DNA of 64,000 nt, taken from the NCBI GenBank assembly GCA_026394495.1, contig JAPKYE010000025.1, positions 1-64,000 on the forward strand, given 5' to 3'. Below, piece by piece: positions 49,931 through 59,364 of this stretch (positions are counted from its first letter, which is position 1; the number at the start of each line of letters is the position of its first letter). Origin of the DNA: Methanobacteriota archaeon. Its GTDB lineage: Archaea > Thermoplasmatota > E2 > DHVEG-1. The position numbers and the translations under genes were made by a program. The notes below the pieces were generated by a model. It was not told the origin of the DNA, did not search any database, and saw only the letters and a program-made list of their open reading frames with translations.

Positions 49931-49961
49931 TAGGGAATACTGTTTTCTGATTGTATTTTTT

Positions 49962-50046
49962 GCCGAGGTGGCTCAGTCCGGCTACGGCGCGAGTCTGGAA
50001 AGCTCGTGGGGACCTCTCCGCGGGAGTTCAAATCTCCCCCTCGGCG
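49962..50046 (+). tRNA. tRNA-Ser (GGA)
   Basis: Acceptor GCCGAGG pairs with CCTCGGC (50039-50045), discriminator G as expected for serine. Anticodon loop GTCTGGAAAGC carries GGA. A long variable arm (GTGGGGACCTCTCCGC) is present, so this is a class II tRNA. No intron. Confidence 0.94.
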
Positions 50047-50114
50047 TAAATTATTCTTTGAAAAAAAATATCGTATGATTTCGCATAAAAAAAATCGCAA
50101 TTCTTATCTATAAA

Positions 50115-50330
50115 TTACGAAGAAGTAGAGTTTCTTTTCACCTGAATGAACTCAATGTTATCTGTTGCTTTCACAATCTCGGTGTTCATTAGCTCATTGA
50201 GCACATGTTCTACGTATTTTATTCTCAGGAGTAACTTTTGTTTCTCTTCATCAGTCATCCTTGCTTTTATGTCAAATTTCCATTTACCATCAGATAGATC
50301 AATGATCCTTAGAGCGATTTCCGACGTCAT
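50115..50330 (-). CDS. small hypothetical protein
   Basis: A 71-residue protein, TSEIALRIIDLSDGKWKFDIK then TDEEKQKLLLRIKYVEHVLNEL, with a beta strand followed by a long helix and a final strand EFIQVKR. No family recognised. ATG at 50330 is preferred, with GGGAGTAT 7 bases upstream; the open frame reaches 50402 but that part crosses the promoter (ATATATTTTTATATTAAT). Confidence 0.5.
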   Translation of the reverse strand: MTSEIALRIIDLSDGKWKFDIKARMTDEEKQKLLLRIKYVEHVLNELMNTEIVKATDNIEFIQVKRNSTSS

Positions 50331-50411
50331 ATGATATACTCCCTCATTATTAATATAAAAATATATCGTGTCAAAATGACAAAATGAACAACGACCAACC
50401 AAAAACGTTAC

Positions 50412-50798
50412 CTAACTTATTTTCCAGGTGAACAAAAGAAGACCTAAAACCATTAACAGAAAACCAACACCATAAATTAGCAAGGTCTTGGGTGTCGTAT
50501 GCCTCCACATAGGCACACTCTGATTAATAATAAAATTCGCACTCACCACAAAAACACCAACAATCGATACAATCGGCACATATGCAATAACAAGTTTCGA
50601 CAATTCATAGATAAGAGGAGTAAAAAGACCTAAGATCACCGCGGCAGCAAGATAAATAACCACAGCCTGCTCCTTCGATCGATATTTACCAGCACTTTTA
50701 AACCCAGTCGGGGTAACCTTATATATCAACGTAGAAACAAACGTAATAATAATCCCGGTTAACATCAATCGACTTTGCTCAACGAAGACATCAAACAT
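50412..50798 (-). CDS. small membrane protein with four helices
   Basis: A 128-residue protein with four hydrophobic segments (about residues 10-30, 45-65, 72-92 and 105-124), including LMLTGIIITFVSTLIYKV and FLLMVLGLLLFTWKI. Short loops, no catalytic motif. Function unknown. It belongs to a group of small uncharacterised genes on the minus strand (50.1-52.5 kb). Confidence 0.6.
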   Translation of the reverse strand: MFDVFVEQSRLMLTGIIITFVSTLIYKVTPTGFKSAGKYRSKEQAVVIYLAAAVILGLFTPLIYELSKLVIAYVPIVSIVGVFVVSANFIINQSVPMWRHTTPKTLLIYGVGFLLMVLGLLLFTWKIS

Positions 50799-50863
50799 AG
50801 TATGAGTTCTCTTTATTGAATAATATCATATACAATGAAAAAGAATAATACATCAATAACATT

Positions 50864-51415
50864 TCATTCATTTAGCCTTCGTTCCATCAGATCCGCTAAC
50901 AATTTCTTTGTCCCATATGTCAGAGGCTTATTTCCAACAAATCTTTTAAACTGGTCAACCCGATTCATCGATTGATAAAAACGAAGGATATCATCTAACG
51001 TCCCTTGCAAATCCGTTAAATAAGCACCAAGATCAAATAATTTATCATCATCCATATCAATCGCTTCATCAGAATAATATGATATTATCAACGTACAAAG
51101 ACGTTTACATTCTGTAAGCCAATCCATCAAATTATTTTCTAATTTTATATAATATTCTGCGTCACCAACCAACCATTTTTCTATCATTTGCATTTCAAGA
51201 GGGGACATATCCTCGTTTTTTCTCAACTTGTTTATACACCGTTCAACAGGTTCTTTAAAATTCTCATGAATAGTCTTCTGTAGATCGTTACGAAGGACCG
51301 TTAAAGGCTTCATTGAGCTTTCAATTGCACTTTTATCAAAACCAGTCAAACTATCATCAATTTTCGTTATCAGCACCAATATTTTATCAGAAAGATTTTC
51401 ACCCATATAATTCAC
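50864..51415 (-). CDS. hypothetical soluble helical protein
   Basis: A 183-residue almost all-helical acidic protein (KILVLITKIDDSLTGFDKSA, LEMQMIEKWLVGDAEYYIKLE, DILRFYQSMNRVDQFKRF). No cysteine clusters, signals or known motif. The heptad-like pattern suggests a helical bundle or coiled coil. The start may be at 51415 or at the Met at codon 4. Confidence 0.55.
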   Translation of the reverse strand: MNYMGENLSDKILVLITKIDDSLTGFDKSAIESSMKPLTVLRNDLQKTIHENFKEPVERCINKLRKNEDMSPLEMQMIEKWLVGDAEYYIKLENNLMDWLTECKRLCTLIISYYSDEAIDMDDDKLFDLGAYLTDLQGTLDDILRFYQSMNRVDQFKRFVGNKPLTYGTKKLLADLMERRLNE

Positions 51416-51509
51416 AATCCACTCCTAATCCATCAATATCTTAATAAATATAACGCGCAAAAAAAGAAGAAGCCCGCGAAAACCAAACAAGTGTTTTCAG
51501 CGGATACCA

Positions 51510-52457
51510 CTACATTTTCTCGTCAGTCATCTCATGAGAAACATGTTTCTTATCAACTGGAATCGGGGTAATACCTGCCATTTTCTCAGTTAACACATTC
51601 ACAATCGAAGAATTCGGATCAATCACGAATTTCGTATTATTCTCAAGAGAAAATTGTATAGTTTCAAGTTTTTTATAAAGCTGTGCCTCATTTCTGAAAA
51701 ACTTCTGGATTGCTGTATTAATCTTCTCTATTTTTGCTGCATCTGCGTCCGCAACCTTAATAATCGCTTGCGCATGCCCCTCAGCCTCTAAAATTGCCGC
51801 TTGTTTCATCCCCTCAGCTTTTTTAATTTCTGATCTACGCATCCCATCGGCCTGTGTCTCAGCTGCTGTCGCAAAATCTATCGCGGCCTGTTTCTCATTT
51901 TCTGCTTTAACAACCTTGTTCATAGTCTCTTGAACATCTTTTGGCGGATCAATCTCTTTTAGCTCAGTACGAACAACATCGATACCCCATGTTTTTGTCT
52001 CCTGACTTAAGGTCTGCATGAGTTCCTGATTAATCCGATCTCGTTCACTATTCGCCTCATTCAACGAAAGCGTACCAATAATGTTTCTTAAAGTAGTTCT
52101 GGCAAGATTCACAATCTGATATTCATAGTTAAACACATTATACTGCGATGATTTAACAGATTCTTCATCTATTTTTACCTTGAAATACACCTGCGCATCA
52201 ACCCGCGCATTTAACTTATCTTTTGTGATGATTTCCTGAGGTTCAGCATTGATCATTTTTTCGGTAATATTGACTTTAACGATTCGGTCCACGATCGGGA
52301 TGACCCAACAAAACCCAGGCCCCGAAAAACGACGATATTTTCCGAGTCGCTCAACTAATGCACGCTGCGTAGGACGAACTATCCGTATACCTATCAAGAA
52401 ATACCAGACGACGACAACGATTAAAAATACTATGACTGCCATCCAAAATAGATCCAT
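51510..52457 (-). CDS. SPFH-domain (stomatin/HflC-like) membrane protein
   Basis: A 315-residue protein with one N-terminal membrane helix (MAVIVFLIVVVVWYFLIGI) and the SPFH/band 7 domain: QRALVERLGKYRRFSGPGF, INAEPQEIITKDKLNARVD, TLRNIIGTLSLNEANSERD. The C-terminal part is an Ala/Glu-rich coiled coil (ATAAETQADGMRRSEIKKAEG). It would form membrane-anchored oligomers that scaffold proteases. The usual NfeD partner is not adjacent. Stomatin-like proteins fit best. A GAGGTGA ribosome site precedes the ATG. Confidence 0.88.
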   Translation of the reverse strand: MDLFWMAVIVFLIVVVVWYFLIGIRIVRPTQRALVERLGKYRRFSGPGFCWVIPIVDRIVKVNITEKMINAEPQEIITKDKLNARVDAQVYFKVKIDEESVKSSQYNVFNYEYQIVNLARTTLRNIIGTLSLNEANSERDRINQELMQTLSQETKTWGIDVVRTELKEIDPPKDVQETMNKVVKAENEKQAAIDFATAAETQADGMRRSEIKKAEGMKQAAILEAEGHAQAIIKVADADAAKIEKINTAIQKFFRNEAQLYKKLETIQFSLENNTKFVIDPNSSIVNVLTEKMAGITPIPVDKKHVSHEMTDEKM

Positions 52458-52572
52458 TTTTTTTCACCTCTCCATCGTTGGCAACTAAGTTGCAAACACA
52501 ACAGATAATACGCTCTTCTTTATAAAACTATATCCTCAAGGAGAAAAACAAGAGACAATATCCTGAAAAAAA

Positions 52573-52625
52573 GGATAGTACTGTGCATATGCATATTGCT
52601 ATCCACCAGGATGTGCAGATGCATA
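52573..52625. promoter_or_regulatory. 32-bp nested dyad plus a direct repeat, between divergent genes
   Basis: GGATAG (52573-52578), a 5-base spacer, the palindrome TGCATATGCA (52584-52593), a 5-base spacer and CTATCC (52599-52604) share one centre of symmetry. The 14-mer TGTGCATATGCATA (52582-52595) recurs with one change at 52612-52625, exactly 30 bases further. It lies in the spacer between the SPFH gene and the gene at 52683. This looks like a cooperative operator. Confidence 0.55.
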
Positions 52626-52682
52626 CTGAAAAACAACAAAAGCAATATTTAATACACACTTACTTATGTACGCGATTGTACT

Positions 52683-53354
52683 ATGAATCCGATAGTCATC
52701 CAGTCAAGCCTTTTCCTAGGCATCATTCCTGCGCTTCTTCTTCTTTATCTTAGTATTAAAGGCTACGAAGGACTCTACAAAGAAAAAAATATTTTTCTCT
52801 CATTTATTGGAGGGATTATAGCAGGAGTAATCGCAATTTTGATAGAATGGATAACAGTATCGGTTGGAGTACTATTCATCATATTATTTCCCATCTTAGA
52901 ACAACTATTAAAAACTATGATCCTAAACATCGGCAGATTACAAAACAAAAAAGAAACCGTCATTTATGGACTTTGCCTAGGTTTAGGATTTGGATCAATC
53001 TTCACCCCGTTTTCTTTAATTACATCTAATATCATTATATTAGATATCTTCGGAATTTCTCTCATTGTAATCGGATCAATAGGAACCATTCTTTTACAAG
53101 CATCAACAGGAATCATTATTGGGTATGGTGTCTATACTCGGAAACTCCGTAAATACATCCCCATTGCAATTCTTATTTACATACCTGTGACTGCGATAAC
53201 ATGGATAACAATCCTTTATCGTATTGATTATCTCTACCTTTCATTAGTCTTTTATGGGTTTGTTATCTACGGGTACCTTCTGAAAAATTTACTCCCACGT
53301 ATTCTACCTCAACAACAGAGACGAAAAAGACTTCGATTACTCCAACAAAAATAA
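52683..53354 (+). CDS. polytopic membrane protein, PrsW-like
   Basis: A 223-residue protein with about seven hydrophobic segments. The segment ILFPILEQLLKTMIL near residue 70, with Glu and Lys in one helix, resembles the E-x-x-K motif of PrsW-type intramembrane proteases; further support (conserved His residues) is not obvious. The tail is very basic (PQQQRRKRLRLLQQK). The assignment to PrsW is tentative; unclassified membrane protein is the safe reading. TATTTAATAC 30 bases upstream is a likely TATA box. Confidence 0.5.
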   Translation: MNPIVIQSSLFLGIIPALLLLYLSIKGYEGLYKEKNIFLSFIGGIIAGVIAILIEWITVSVGVLFIILFPILEQLLKTMILNIGRLQNKKETVIYGLCLGLGFGSIFTPFSLITSNIIILDIFGISLIVIGSIGTILLQASTGIIIGYGVYTRKLRKYIPIAILIYIPVTAITWITILYRIDYLYLSLVFYGFVIYGYLLKNLLPRILPQQQRRKRLRLLQQK

Positions 53355-53393
53355 AAAATAATTACGACTTAAAACCAAAGAGTGTGAAAAACA

Positions 53394-53894
53394 ATGGATA
53401 CAACAAATAATCTATCTGAAAATCAATCTATGCAACCCAAGCAATCTACAGATGTAGATCCCTATGTACCATTAGTGCAAAAAACATCCAGGCCATTGAT
53501 TGCTGGTGTTCTTTTACTTCTCTCAGGTTTACTTGGTATATTAAACGGAATTAACTATCTTACATTAGATCAATCAACAATAGATTCAATTATGATATAT
53601 ATGCAATCAATGAATTTACCAATGACAATCACTGAAGAAACCCTGCGACAAATTTATACACTGTGCGGAACAACATTTATAATTTTATCAATATTCACAA
53701 TACTCGGCGGTGTTGTATCAATAAAACGAAAACTCTGGGGTCTTGCTCTTACAGGAAGCATCCTAGGATTATTCACCATTGGTTATCCTCCATTCAGCTC
53801 TACTATTCTTGCATTTATCGCACTCATCATCTTGATACTCGCAAGAAAAGAATTTCAATCCGCAAATTCAGACACGGGTAGAATCAATACTTAA
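53394..53894 (+). CDS. membrane protein with N-terminal cytoplasmic arm, DUF4064-like
   Basis: A 166-residue protein. A polar arm of 35 residues (TTNNLSENQSMQPKQSTD) precedes four hydrophobic segments: residues 38-58, 92-112, 118-133 and 135-152. Between the first two lies an outer loop of about 30 residues. The arrangement (GVLLLLSGLLGILNGINYL, FIILSIFTILGGVVSIKRK) is like DUF4064 proteins, whose role is unknown. It follows the PrsW-like gene after 40 bases and may share its transcript. Confidence 0.55.
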   Translation: MDTTNNLSENQSMQPKQSTDVDPYVPLVQKTSRPLIAGVLLLLSGLLGILNGINYLTLDQSTIDSIMIYMQSMNLPMTITEETLRQIYTLCGTTFIILSIFTILGGVVSIKRKLWGLALTGSILGLFTIGYPPFSSTILAFIALIILILARKEFQSANSDTGRINT

Positions 53895-54132
53895 AAACCC
53901 ATAGCAACAAACCAATCGCAACAGAACAAACAAAAAGAGCAACAAGAAGAACATCACGATTTTTTATAAGAAACTGCTCTGCCGGTGGATGACCATTATA
54001 ATAGCTCCAGGCATCCGTTGGAACGTTATCAGGTTCCCGGGGCACAGGATTTGACAGCGCATACGATGCGATAACACCCCAAACCATAAGAGGAAAAATC
54101 AAGTTCCAAATGAGTTTTTTCTTTTCACACAT
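53884..54132 (-). CDS. small membrane protein with two helices
   Basis: An 82-residue protein with two hydrophobic segments (LIFPLMVWGVIASYAL and VLLVALFVCSVAIGLLLWVF) and a Pro/Asp-rich external loop (NPVPREPDNVPTDAWSYYNG). No family recognised. Its 3' end overlaps the convergent gene by 11 bases. Together with the gene at 54192 it may form one unit, as both are small two- to three-helix proteins on the same strand. Confidence 0.5.
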   Translation of the reverse strand: MCEKKKLIWNLIFPLMVWGVIASYALSNPVPREPDNVPTDAWSYYNGHPPAEQFLIKNRDVLLVALFVCSVAIGLLLWVFKY

Positions 54133-54191
54133 ACATTCAACCTACCACCAGAGTTGAGAACGAAGAAACATAGATCGCCATAGGAAATTGA

Positions 54192-54440
54192 TCATAATTC
54201 AAGATACTGCTCTTTTGGTTCGCCCCCAAACATCGGGGATGTGATCGCCCAGGAAGTACGAATAAACAAATGAGCAAAAAGAGCAATTAAAATTATCGCA
54301 CGTAACCATGTAGGGAACACGTTTTCAGGTAACGGCCAGAAAAAAAGTATTACGCCAAGTACTCCAATGACCGTAGCAGAAATAACGGAACTAAATAAAA
54401 TTTTGTTCTGAGACGCATCCATCCACTTTTTGGAATGCAT
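54192..54440 (-). CDS. small membrane protein with two helices
   Basis: An 82-residue protein with hydrophobic segments ILFSSVISATVIGVLGVILFF and AIILIALFAHLFI, basic N-terminus (HSKKWMDASQNK) and polar C-terminus. No known motif. It is located 59 bases upstream of the similar small gene at 53884. Function unknown. Confidence 0.5.
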   Translation of the reverse strand: MHSKKWMDASQNKILFSSVISATVIGVLGVILFFWPLPENVFPTWLRAIILIALFAHLFIRTSWAITSPMFGGEPKEQYLEL

Positions 54441-54583
54441 TTACGGTTTTTAATCTTTGCGGACAATGTGACTCCCACACATAAACGTGAAAAATATCAC
54501 TGCCAATTCAACGAAAACAGATGACAATATGGGAAAAATTTAACCCATGACAACATATAAAGATTCATTACGGAGAAATCACC

Positions 54584-54973
54584 ATGAACATGGAAATTCG
54601 TTTTCCAGGCGGAAAAAAAGTAGAAGCAACCTACAAGGGATATACAACCCTCACTGACCAACCAACTCATGCAGGAGGCAACGGATCTGCCCTTGAGCCA
54701 TTCTCCTTGTTTCTTGTCTCCATTGGCACCTGCACCGGGTTTTATGTGTTAAGCTTCTGTCAAAAACACGACATCCCCACAAAAGACATCAGTCTTGTGT
54801 TAACAACAGAACAAAACGATGAAACCCATCTTATCACAAACATAACCATTGATATCAAGGTACCAAAAGAATTCCCAGAACAATACAAAAATGCGGTAAT
54901 CAAAGCAGCAGAATCCTGCGCAGTAAAAAAACAACTGGATCATCCGCCGCAGTTCACAATACATGTTATATAG
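54584..54973 (+). CDS. OsmC-family protein
   Basis: A 129-residue OsmC/Ohr-like protein. The two cysteines expected for peroxide reduction are seen in SIGTCTGFYVLSFCQKHDI (first Cys near residue 47) and in AAESCAVKKQLDHPP (second near residue 111). NGSALEPFSLFLVSIG is the conserved dimer region. It probably detoxifies organic hydroperoxides or carries a thiol-linked role. A TATA-like CATATAAAG lies 30 bases upstream. Confidence 0.85.
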   Translation: MNMEIRFPGGKKVEATYKGYTTLTDQPTHAGGNGSALEPFSLFLVSIGTCTGFYVLSFCQKHDIPTKDISLVLTTEQNDETHLITNITIDIKVPKEFPEQYKNAVIKAAESCAVKKQLDHPPQFTIHVI

Positions 54974-55036
54974 AAATAGAAAAACAACACAGGGTTTATG
55001 TACGTCGTTTCTATTTGCCAACTCAGGGAGAAACAT

Positions 55037-56302
55037 ATGACGGTTACACTCGTTATCGGCACCCAATGGGGAGATGAAGGCAAAGGAAAGGTTGTCGACT
55101 ACTTTTCAAAACATGCAGACTACGTAGTACGTTTTCAAGGCGGCAACAATGCGGGTCATACAATAAAAGTCGGTGAAGAAATCTACAAACTCCATGTGAC
55201 CCCCTCAGGCGTTATTCAAGGAAAAATAGGTGTAATCGGAAACGGCGTCGTCATCGACCCAGAAAGCCTTCTCAAAGAAATAGAGGACCTTACAAAACGG
55301 GGAATCAAACCCAAACTTTTGATTAGCGACCGCGCCCATATCATCATGCCCTATCATAAAATCCTTGACGGCGCAGAGGAACAGTATCTTGGCGATAAAA
55401 AAATCGGGACAACAAAACGCGGGATTGGACCATGCTACAGCGACAAAGTCGCACGAAACGGCATACGTACCAATGACCTCCTTGACAAAAACACACTTGA
55501 TGTTCTCCTTGACAGAATCCTACCCATCAAACAAAAAATCATCGATGCATACGGCATAGATATTCACCTTAACAAAAAAGAAATCCTCGAAACCTTTGCT
55601 AACTATGGAAACCGACTGAGACAATACATAACAACAACCCATATCGAACTTAATACAGCAATACAAAAAGAAAAAAACATTCTTCTTGAAGGTGCCCAAG
55701 GAACCATGCTTGATGTTGATTTTGGAACATATCCTTTTACGACATCATCACATACGATCGCAGGAGGCTCAACAATAGGTATTGGTATCGGACCTAAACA
55801 CATCAATGAGATTATCGGCATCGTCAAAGCATATACAACACGAGTCGGACAAGGACCGCTCCCAACCGAGCTTCTTGACAAAACAGGAACATACCTCCAA
55901 CAGAAAGGCCATGAGTTCGGGACAACAACCAACAGACCGCGACGATGCGGCTGGCTAGATCTTATCGTCGTCAATCATTCTTGCATGATCTCAGGGATAA
56001 CCAAACTAGCGATCACCAAACTTGATGTCCTAAGTGGCCTCTCAAAAATAAAAATCTGCACACACTATCAATTGGATAAAAAAACAATCGATTATTTCCC
56101 CGCAAACATCGATGATGTAGCCAAAATAATTCCCGTTTACAAAGAATTCAAAGGATGGAAAGAGTTTCAATCAGATACAAAACAATTAACCGATCTGCCC
56201 AAAGAAGCACAAATCTATCTTTCGTTCATCGAAAAAGAAACAAAGGTCCCCATAGCACTCATCTCCACAGGACCAGGACGCACAGAAACCATCGAAGTCT
56301 AA
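55037..56302 (+). CDS. purA: adenylosuccinate synthetase
   Basis: A 421-residue enzyme that joins IMP and aspartate with GTP hydrolysis, first step from IMP to AMP. The N-terminal GTQWGDEGKGKVVDYF holds the phosphate loop. FQGGNNAGHTI, TTKRGIGPCYSDKVAR, LLEGAQGTMLDVDFGTYPF and TTTNRPRRCGWLDL are the other signatures. ATG at 55037 is chosen because GGGAGA lies 8 bases upstream and the family starts there; the frame is open from 54998. Its end overlaps the convergent Pcc1 gene by four bases. Confidence 0.94.
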   Translation: MTVTLVIGTQWGDEGKGKVVDYFSKHADYVVRFQGGNNAGHTIKVGEEIYKLHVTPSGVIQGKIGVIGNGVVIDPESLLKEIEDLTKRGIKPKLLISDRAHIIMPYHKILDGAEEQYLGDKKIGTTKRGIGPCYSDKVARNGIRTNDLLDKNTLDVLLDRILPIKQKIIDAYGIDIHLNKKEILETFANYGNRLRQYITTTHIELNTAIQKEKNILLEGAQGTMLDVDFGTYPFTTSSHTIAGGSTIGIGIGPKHINEIIGIVKAYTTRVGQGPLPTELLDKTGTYLQQKGHEFGTTTNRPRRCGWLDLIVVNHSCMISGITKLAITKLDVLSGLSKIKICTHYQLDKKTIDYFPANIDDVAKIIPVYKEFKGWKEFQSDTKQLTDLPKEAQIYLSFIEKETKVPIALISTGPGRTETIEV

Positions 56303-56538
56303 ACACGATGAACAACATCTATTGCAGTATGAATCCACCGCAGATACGAGTTACACGCAGCACGAAGCGAACACACATCAGTTGATCCCACCGTAAGCGT
56401 AAGTTTTGCACCAGAATATAAAAGATCAACGCTTGTTTTCGCAAGTGTATTATTCACCTCTGGAAAAAGAGAACGGGCGACAAGATCTGCATCATCTGCA
56501 GAATCAAACAAAAAAACAAACGTCGCCTGCTTTTTCAT
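56299..56538 (-). CDS. pcc1: KEOPS complex subunit Pcc1
   Basis: A 79-residue Pcc1-like protein: TFVFLFDSADDADLVARSLFPEV, then SVDLLYSGAKLTLTVGSTDV and SLRAACNSYLRWIHTAIDVV. It is the dimerising subunit of KEOPS, which makes the t6A37 modification of ANN-decoding tRNAs. It is the last gene of the proteasome-exosome cluster, in its usual place after L37Ae and RpoP. Confidence 0.82.
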   Translation of the reverse strand: MKKQATFVFLFDSADDADLVARSLFPEVNNTLAKTSVDLLYSGAKLTLTVGSTDVCSLRAACNSYLRWIHTAIDVVHRV

Positions 56539-56554
56539 ACCAACAATGTATGTA

Positions 56555-56695
56555 TCAATGTGTTTTCATTCGTTTCGCAACAGTTGGACGTTCCTTGTAA
56601 AATACCTTACTGCCGCAGTATGGACATTGCATCCCGATGTTTTTCACATCGAACTGAACCGCTTTCTTACACAACCCACATTTATACCGCGTCAT
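56555..56695 (-). CDS. rpoP: DNA-directed RNA polymerase subunit P (Rpb12-like)
   Basis: A 46-residue zinc-ribbon subunit of archaeal RNA polymerase. The protein reads TRYKCGLCKKAVQFDVKN, then MQCPYCGSKVFYKERPTVAK, with the two CxxC pairs binding zinc. The Arg-Thr-Val tail (KERPTVAKRMKTH) is the conserved RpoP end. It lies between L37Ae (5-base gap) and Pcc1, the standard archaeal order. It is short and easily missed. Confidence 0.93.
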   Translation of the reverse strand: MTRYKCGLCKKAVQFDVKNIGMQCPYCGSKVFYKERPTVAKRMKTH

Positions 56696-56700
56696 ACCAA

Positions 56701-56994
56701 TCACTTCGTCTCAACAGTCAACGATGGAGCCACAGCTTCACCTTTCAATATTTTATCGATACTCGTTCCTGCCTCAGTCTGAGGAAAATAAGCTCCACCA
56801 GCAAACGTAGTCCCACATTTCCTGCATGCCCAGATACTCGTACTAGTCCGTTTCACCGCATGTTGACCACATCGTGGACAGACATGTTTCTGTTTCTGCA
56901 CACTCTCAATTTCTCGAATACGTGTCCGTGATCGAACACCATATCTGGATTGGAATCGCCCCGCTGTACCAACTTTTTTTGTTCGTTTCGTCAT
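56701..56994 (-). CDS. rpl37ae: ribosomal protein eL43 (L37Ae)
   Basis: A 97-residue ribosomal zinc protein: [44 protein letters not shown] (described as one zinc-ribbon block with two CxxC pairs), and [12 protein letters not shown]. It binds the E-site region of the large subunit. The C-terminal tail ([14 protein letters not shown]) is slightly longer than usual. It is next to RpoP and Rrp42, the normal arrangement. Confidence 0.93.
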   Translation of the reverse strand: MTKRTKKVGTAGRFQSRYGVRSRTRIREIESVQKQKHVCPRCGQHAVKRTSTSIWACRKCGTTFAGGAYFPQTEAGTSIDKILKGEAVAPSLTVETK

Positions 56995-57010
56995 GATACG
57001 CCTCTGAATG

Positions 57011-57880
57011 TTATTTTTTACCTACACTTTTATATAATATTTGTCGAATTTCATTGCCATTATCAATCGATGCTTTTATAGCTTTTTGTATCTCCTCTTT
57101 AGTGAAACTGCCGTTTAACCCTTTCTGCATCGCTCTAATATGCCCTTTCTCATCTGTTGCAACGGTAAGTCTGGCACCATGAGACCGGACATCCCCTATA
57201 CCTTCTGCGATTTCCTCCTCATCAAGAGACGGATCAAAAACAACAACGTTATTAAATTTTACAGATGTACAAGAAATAGGCGGCTCTCTAAGCGGCAGCG
57301 GATAATCCGTCGGATGCTGCTGTAAGTAATCATTGATAGATGGACAGGTGTCCTTTAATTTCTCAAACAAAGGTTTAAAACGATCCATAGGGACTTTTGT
57401 GCTAAACAATGCTGCCAACGCCGCAAGACTCGCGGTATCAAACAAATTACCATCATAGTCAAGAATATGAATATCGATGAAAACCATCCATACTTTCTCA
57501 TCAGGAACAACACAGAGTTTATCAACATCGATGATTTGAGATTCGCGGATACCACGATCAACAACTCGTGCAAGCTCAATCGCTCTACCCCCAGGTGGAC
57601 CAGCCTCAAAATCAGGGGAAGCAAGCGGCACAAGCTCCGCACTAGTCGTCATCACACCAGAATTTGGCGAATCAGAATACGGCTCACCAATATCCATCTT
57701 GATACCTGCGAGCACCTGAGTGTTACCTATGCGCACCCGAGCAGATCCTTCAGCTTTGGAGACCACATGGGTTTCAATTTCAATCTTCCGATATTCATCA
57801 AACCGCCGACCATCAATGCGTTTTCCTTGCTCAGCAAGCTTACCCAGATAATCACTTTTAATAGAAGGAATTACGGTCAT
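57011..57880 (-). CDS. rrp42: exosome subunit Rrp42
   Basis: A 289-residue RNase PH-like subunit, the inactive partner of Rrp41 in the hexameric ring. Signatures are [18 protein letters not shown] near residue 18, [42 protein letters not shown] and [28 protein letters not shown] (read in parts). It contributes RNA binding. Its start overlaps the rrp41 stop by four bases (ATGA), as usual for this cluster. Confidence 0.93.
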   Translation of the reverse strand: MTVIPSIKSDYLGKLAEQGKRIDGRRFDEYRKIEIETHVVSKAEGSARVRIGNTQVLAGIKMDIGEPYSDSPNSGVMTTSAELVPLASPDFEAGPPGGRAIELARVVDRGIRESQIIDVDKLCVVPDEKVWMVFIDIHILDYDGNLFDTASLAALAALFSTKVPMDRFKPLFEKLKDTCPSINDYLQQHPTDYPLPLREPPISCTSVKFNNVVVFDPSLDEEEIAEGIGDVRSHGARLTVATDEKGHIRAMQKGLNGSFTKEEIQKAIKASIDNGNEIRQILYKSVGKK

Positions 57881-58641
57881 TCTGACTCCTCCGGCTGTAC
57901 ATCTTGTACAACTTCTTCTGGTTGTACAACCGATTCATATTTCTCAAGTAACGCTTTCTTCTGCATCTCTGAAACAACAAGACATCCATGATGCGCAAGC
58001 TCAAACGCCTTGTTGAACTCATCCATCGTCAAATGCCCATCCATCTGAAGAAGTATCACTTCGTTAATTCGCGGTGCAAGACCAAGAGGCAGATCCGCAT
58101 CACCAAAGTTATCCTCTTTTTGACCCAGATCAAGAACAACATGCCCATCTATTTTACCCGCGGCACACGCAACAGGGATATCAATCATAGGGATCCCAGC
58201 ATCTGCAAGCGCAACACCAGCAGCAGTAAGACCAGCACACCTGGTCCCTGCCTCAGCATCAAGGACTTCGATGTTCACATTGATCATCGTCCGTGGAAAC
58301 TGTTCAATAAGAATAACACGCTCCAAAGCCTCAGAGATCACCTTTGATATCTCAACACTACGCCGATCCGGACCAGGTCGTTTCCGATCCTCAACACTGA
58401 ACGACGCCATGTTATACCGAGCATTCACAATCGCTTTCAGCGGATTCTGGGTGTGTTTCGGGATAGCTTCCCGGGGACCATACACCGCAGCAAGAACCTT
58501 ATTGCCACCCCATTCAAGATAACAAGAACCATCAGCACGATGCAGCACACCTGCCTCTATCTTGATCTTACGCAATTCATCAGCTTTTCGCCCATCTAGG
58601 CGTTTTCCATGACCATCAATCAATTTAATATCTGATTTCAT
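57877..58641 (-). CDS. rrp41: exosome subunit Rrp41 (catalytic)
   Basis: A 254-residue RNase PH fold enzyme that degrades RNA 3'-5' with phosphate. It has [61 protein letters not shown] (the active-site Arg and phosphate loop), and [23 protein letters not shown] with the catalytic Asp in the later [21 protein letters not shown]-terminal Gln/Glu/Val-rich repeat tail ([15 protein letters not shown]) is a small peculiarity. It abuts rrp4 with no gap. Confidence 0.93.
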   Translation of the reverse strand: MKSDIKLIDGHGKRLDGRKADELRKIKIEAGVLHRADGSCYLEWGGNKVLAAVYGPREAIPKHTQNPLKAIVNARYNMASFSVEDRKRPGPDRRSVEISKVISEALERVILIEQFPRTMINVNIEVLDAEAGTRCAGLTAAGVALADAGIPMIDIPVACAAGKIDGHVVLDLGQKEDNFGDADLPLGLAPRINEVILLQMDGHLTMDEFNKAFELAHHGCLVVSEMQKKALLEKYESVVQPEEVVQDVQPEESE

Positions 58642-59322
58642 TTATTGCACATCCATTGCATCTTTTTTCAAATATTCTTCTATCCTTTTTGTTAACCCAA
58701 AGCTTAAGGCTTCATCTTCGATGATACGAAGAACCTCAAGGACTTTTTCAATGCCTTCAGTGGGTCCATCGATCCAAATCCGCCCATTTTGACCAACGAA
58801 AATACGACAACGCGTATACGTCTTCAAGAGAGCAATCATGGACCCTTTCTTCCCGATAATACGGGGGACTTTCGAAGGCTCAACGTCGATGAGGTGACCG
58901 CCTTTGATTTTATATAAGTTACGGTCATTGAGCGTCACCTGTAATTTTCTGGTCTCATCAATCGGAAGAACCTTAGCCATAATCGCGTCACCACGATTCA
59001 AATACCGATCAGTTTCCCCGAACTCAACCTTCCATGGGGCCTCATTCACATGCAAAAGCGCAGGATACGGTGCGTTGATATCAACAAGCCAACTCGATGA
59101 CATCGCCTCAATGACAAAACCGATAACAAAATCACCCTCAATCGCACTATATTTACCTTTCAGCGGAACCACATCAAGGTACTCCCCGTGATCATTCAAA
59201 ACCCCGAAACGCTGTGAAAAAATCTTGCCATCCTCGATAAAGGTCCCATGCCCTGCCTTCTGACGAGAAACCTCACCTAACAACTGTCCCGGGAGAACTA
59301 CTTTACGTTTATCTTCTGTCAT
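58642..59322 (-). CDS. rrp4: exosome cap subunit Rrp4
   Basis: A 226-residue RNA-binding cap. The N-terminal domain has VVLPGQLLGEVSRQKAGHGTF, the S1 domain GDFVIGFVIEAMSSSWLVDI and the KH domain KVPRIIGKKGSMIALLKTYTRC and GRIWIDGPTEGIEKVLEVL. It sits over the ring pore and recruits substrates. It is followed directly by rrp41, and SBDS lies 42 bases upstream. Confidence 0.93.
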   Translation of the reverse strand: MTEDKRKVVLPGQLLGEVSRQKAGHGTFIEDGKIFSQRFGVLNDHGEYLDVVPLKGKYSAIEGDFVIGFVIEAMSSSWLVDINAPYPALLHVNEAPWKVEFGETDRYLNRGDAIMAKVLPIDETRKLQVTLNDRNLYKIKGGHLIDVEPSKVPRIIGKKGSMIALLKTYTRCRIFVGQNGRIWIDGPTEGIEKVLEVLRIIEDEALSFGLTKRIEEYLKKDAMDVQ

Positions 59323-59364
59323 AAAATCATGTATCCTCTTAATAATAAAACAAATAATATTAGA

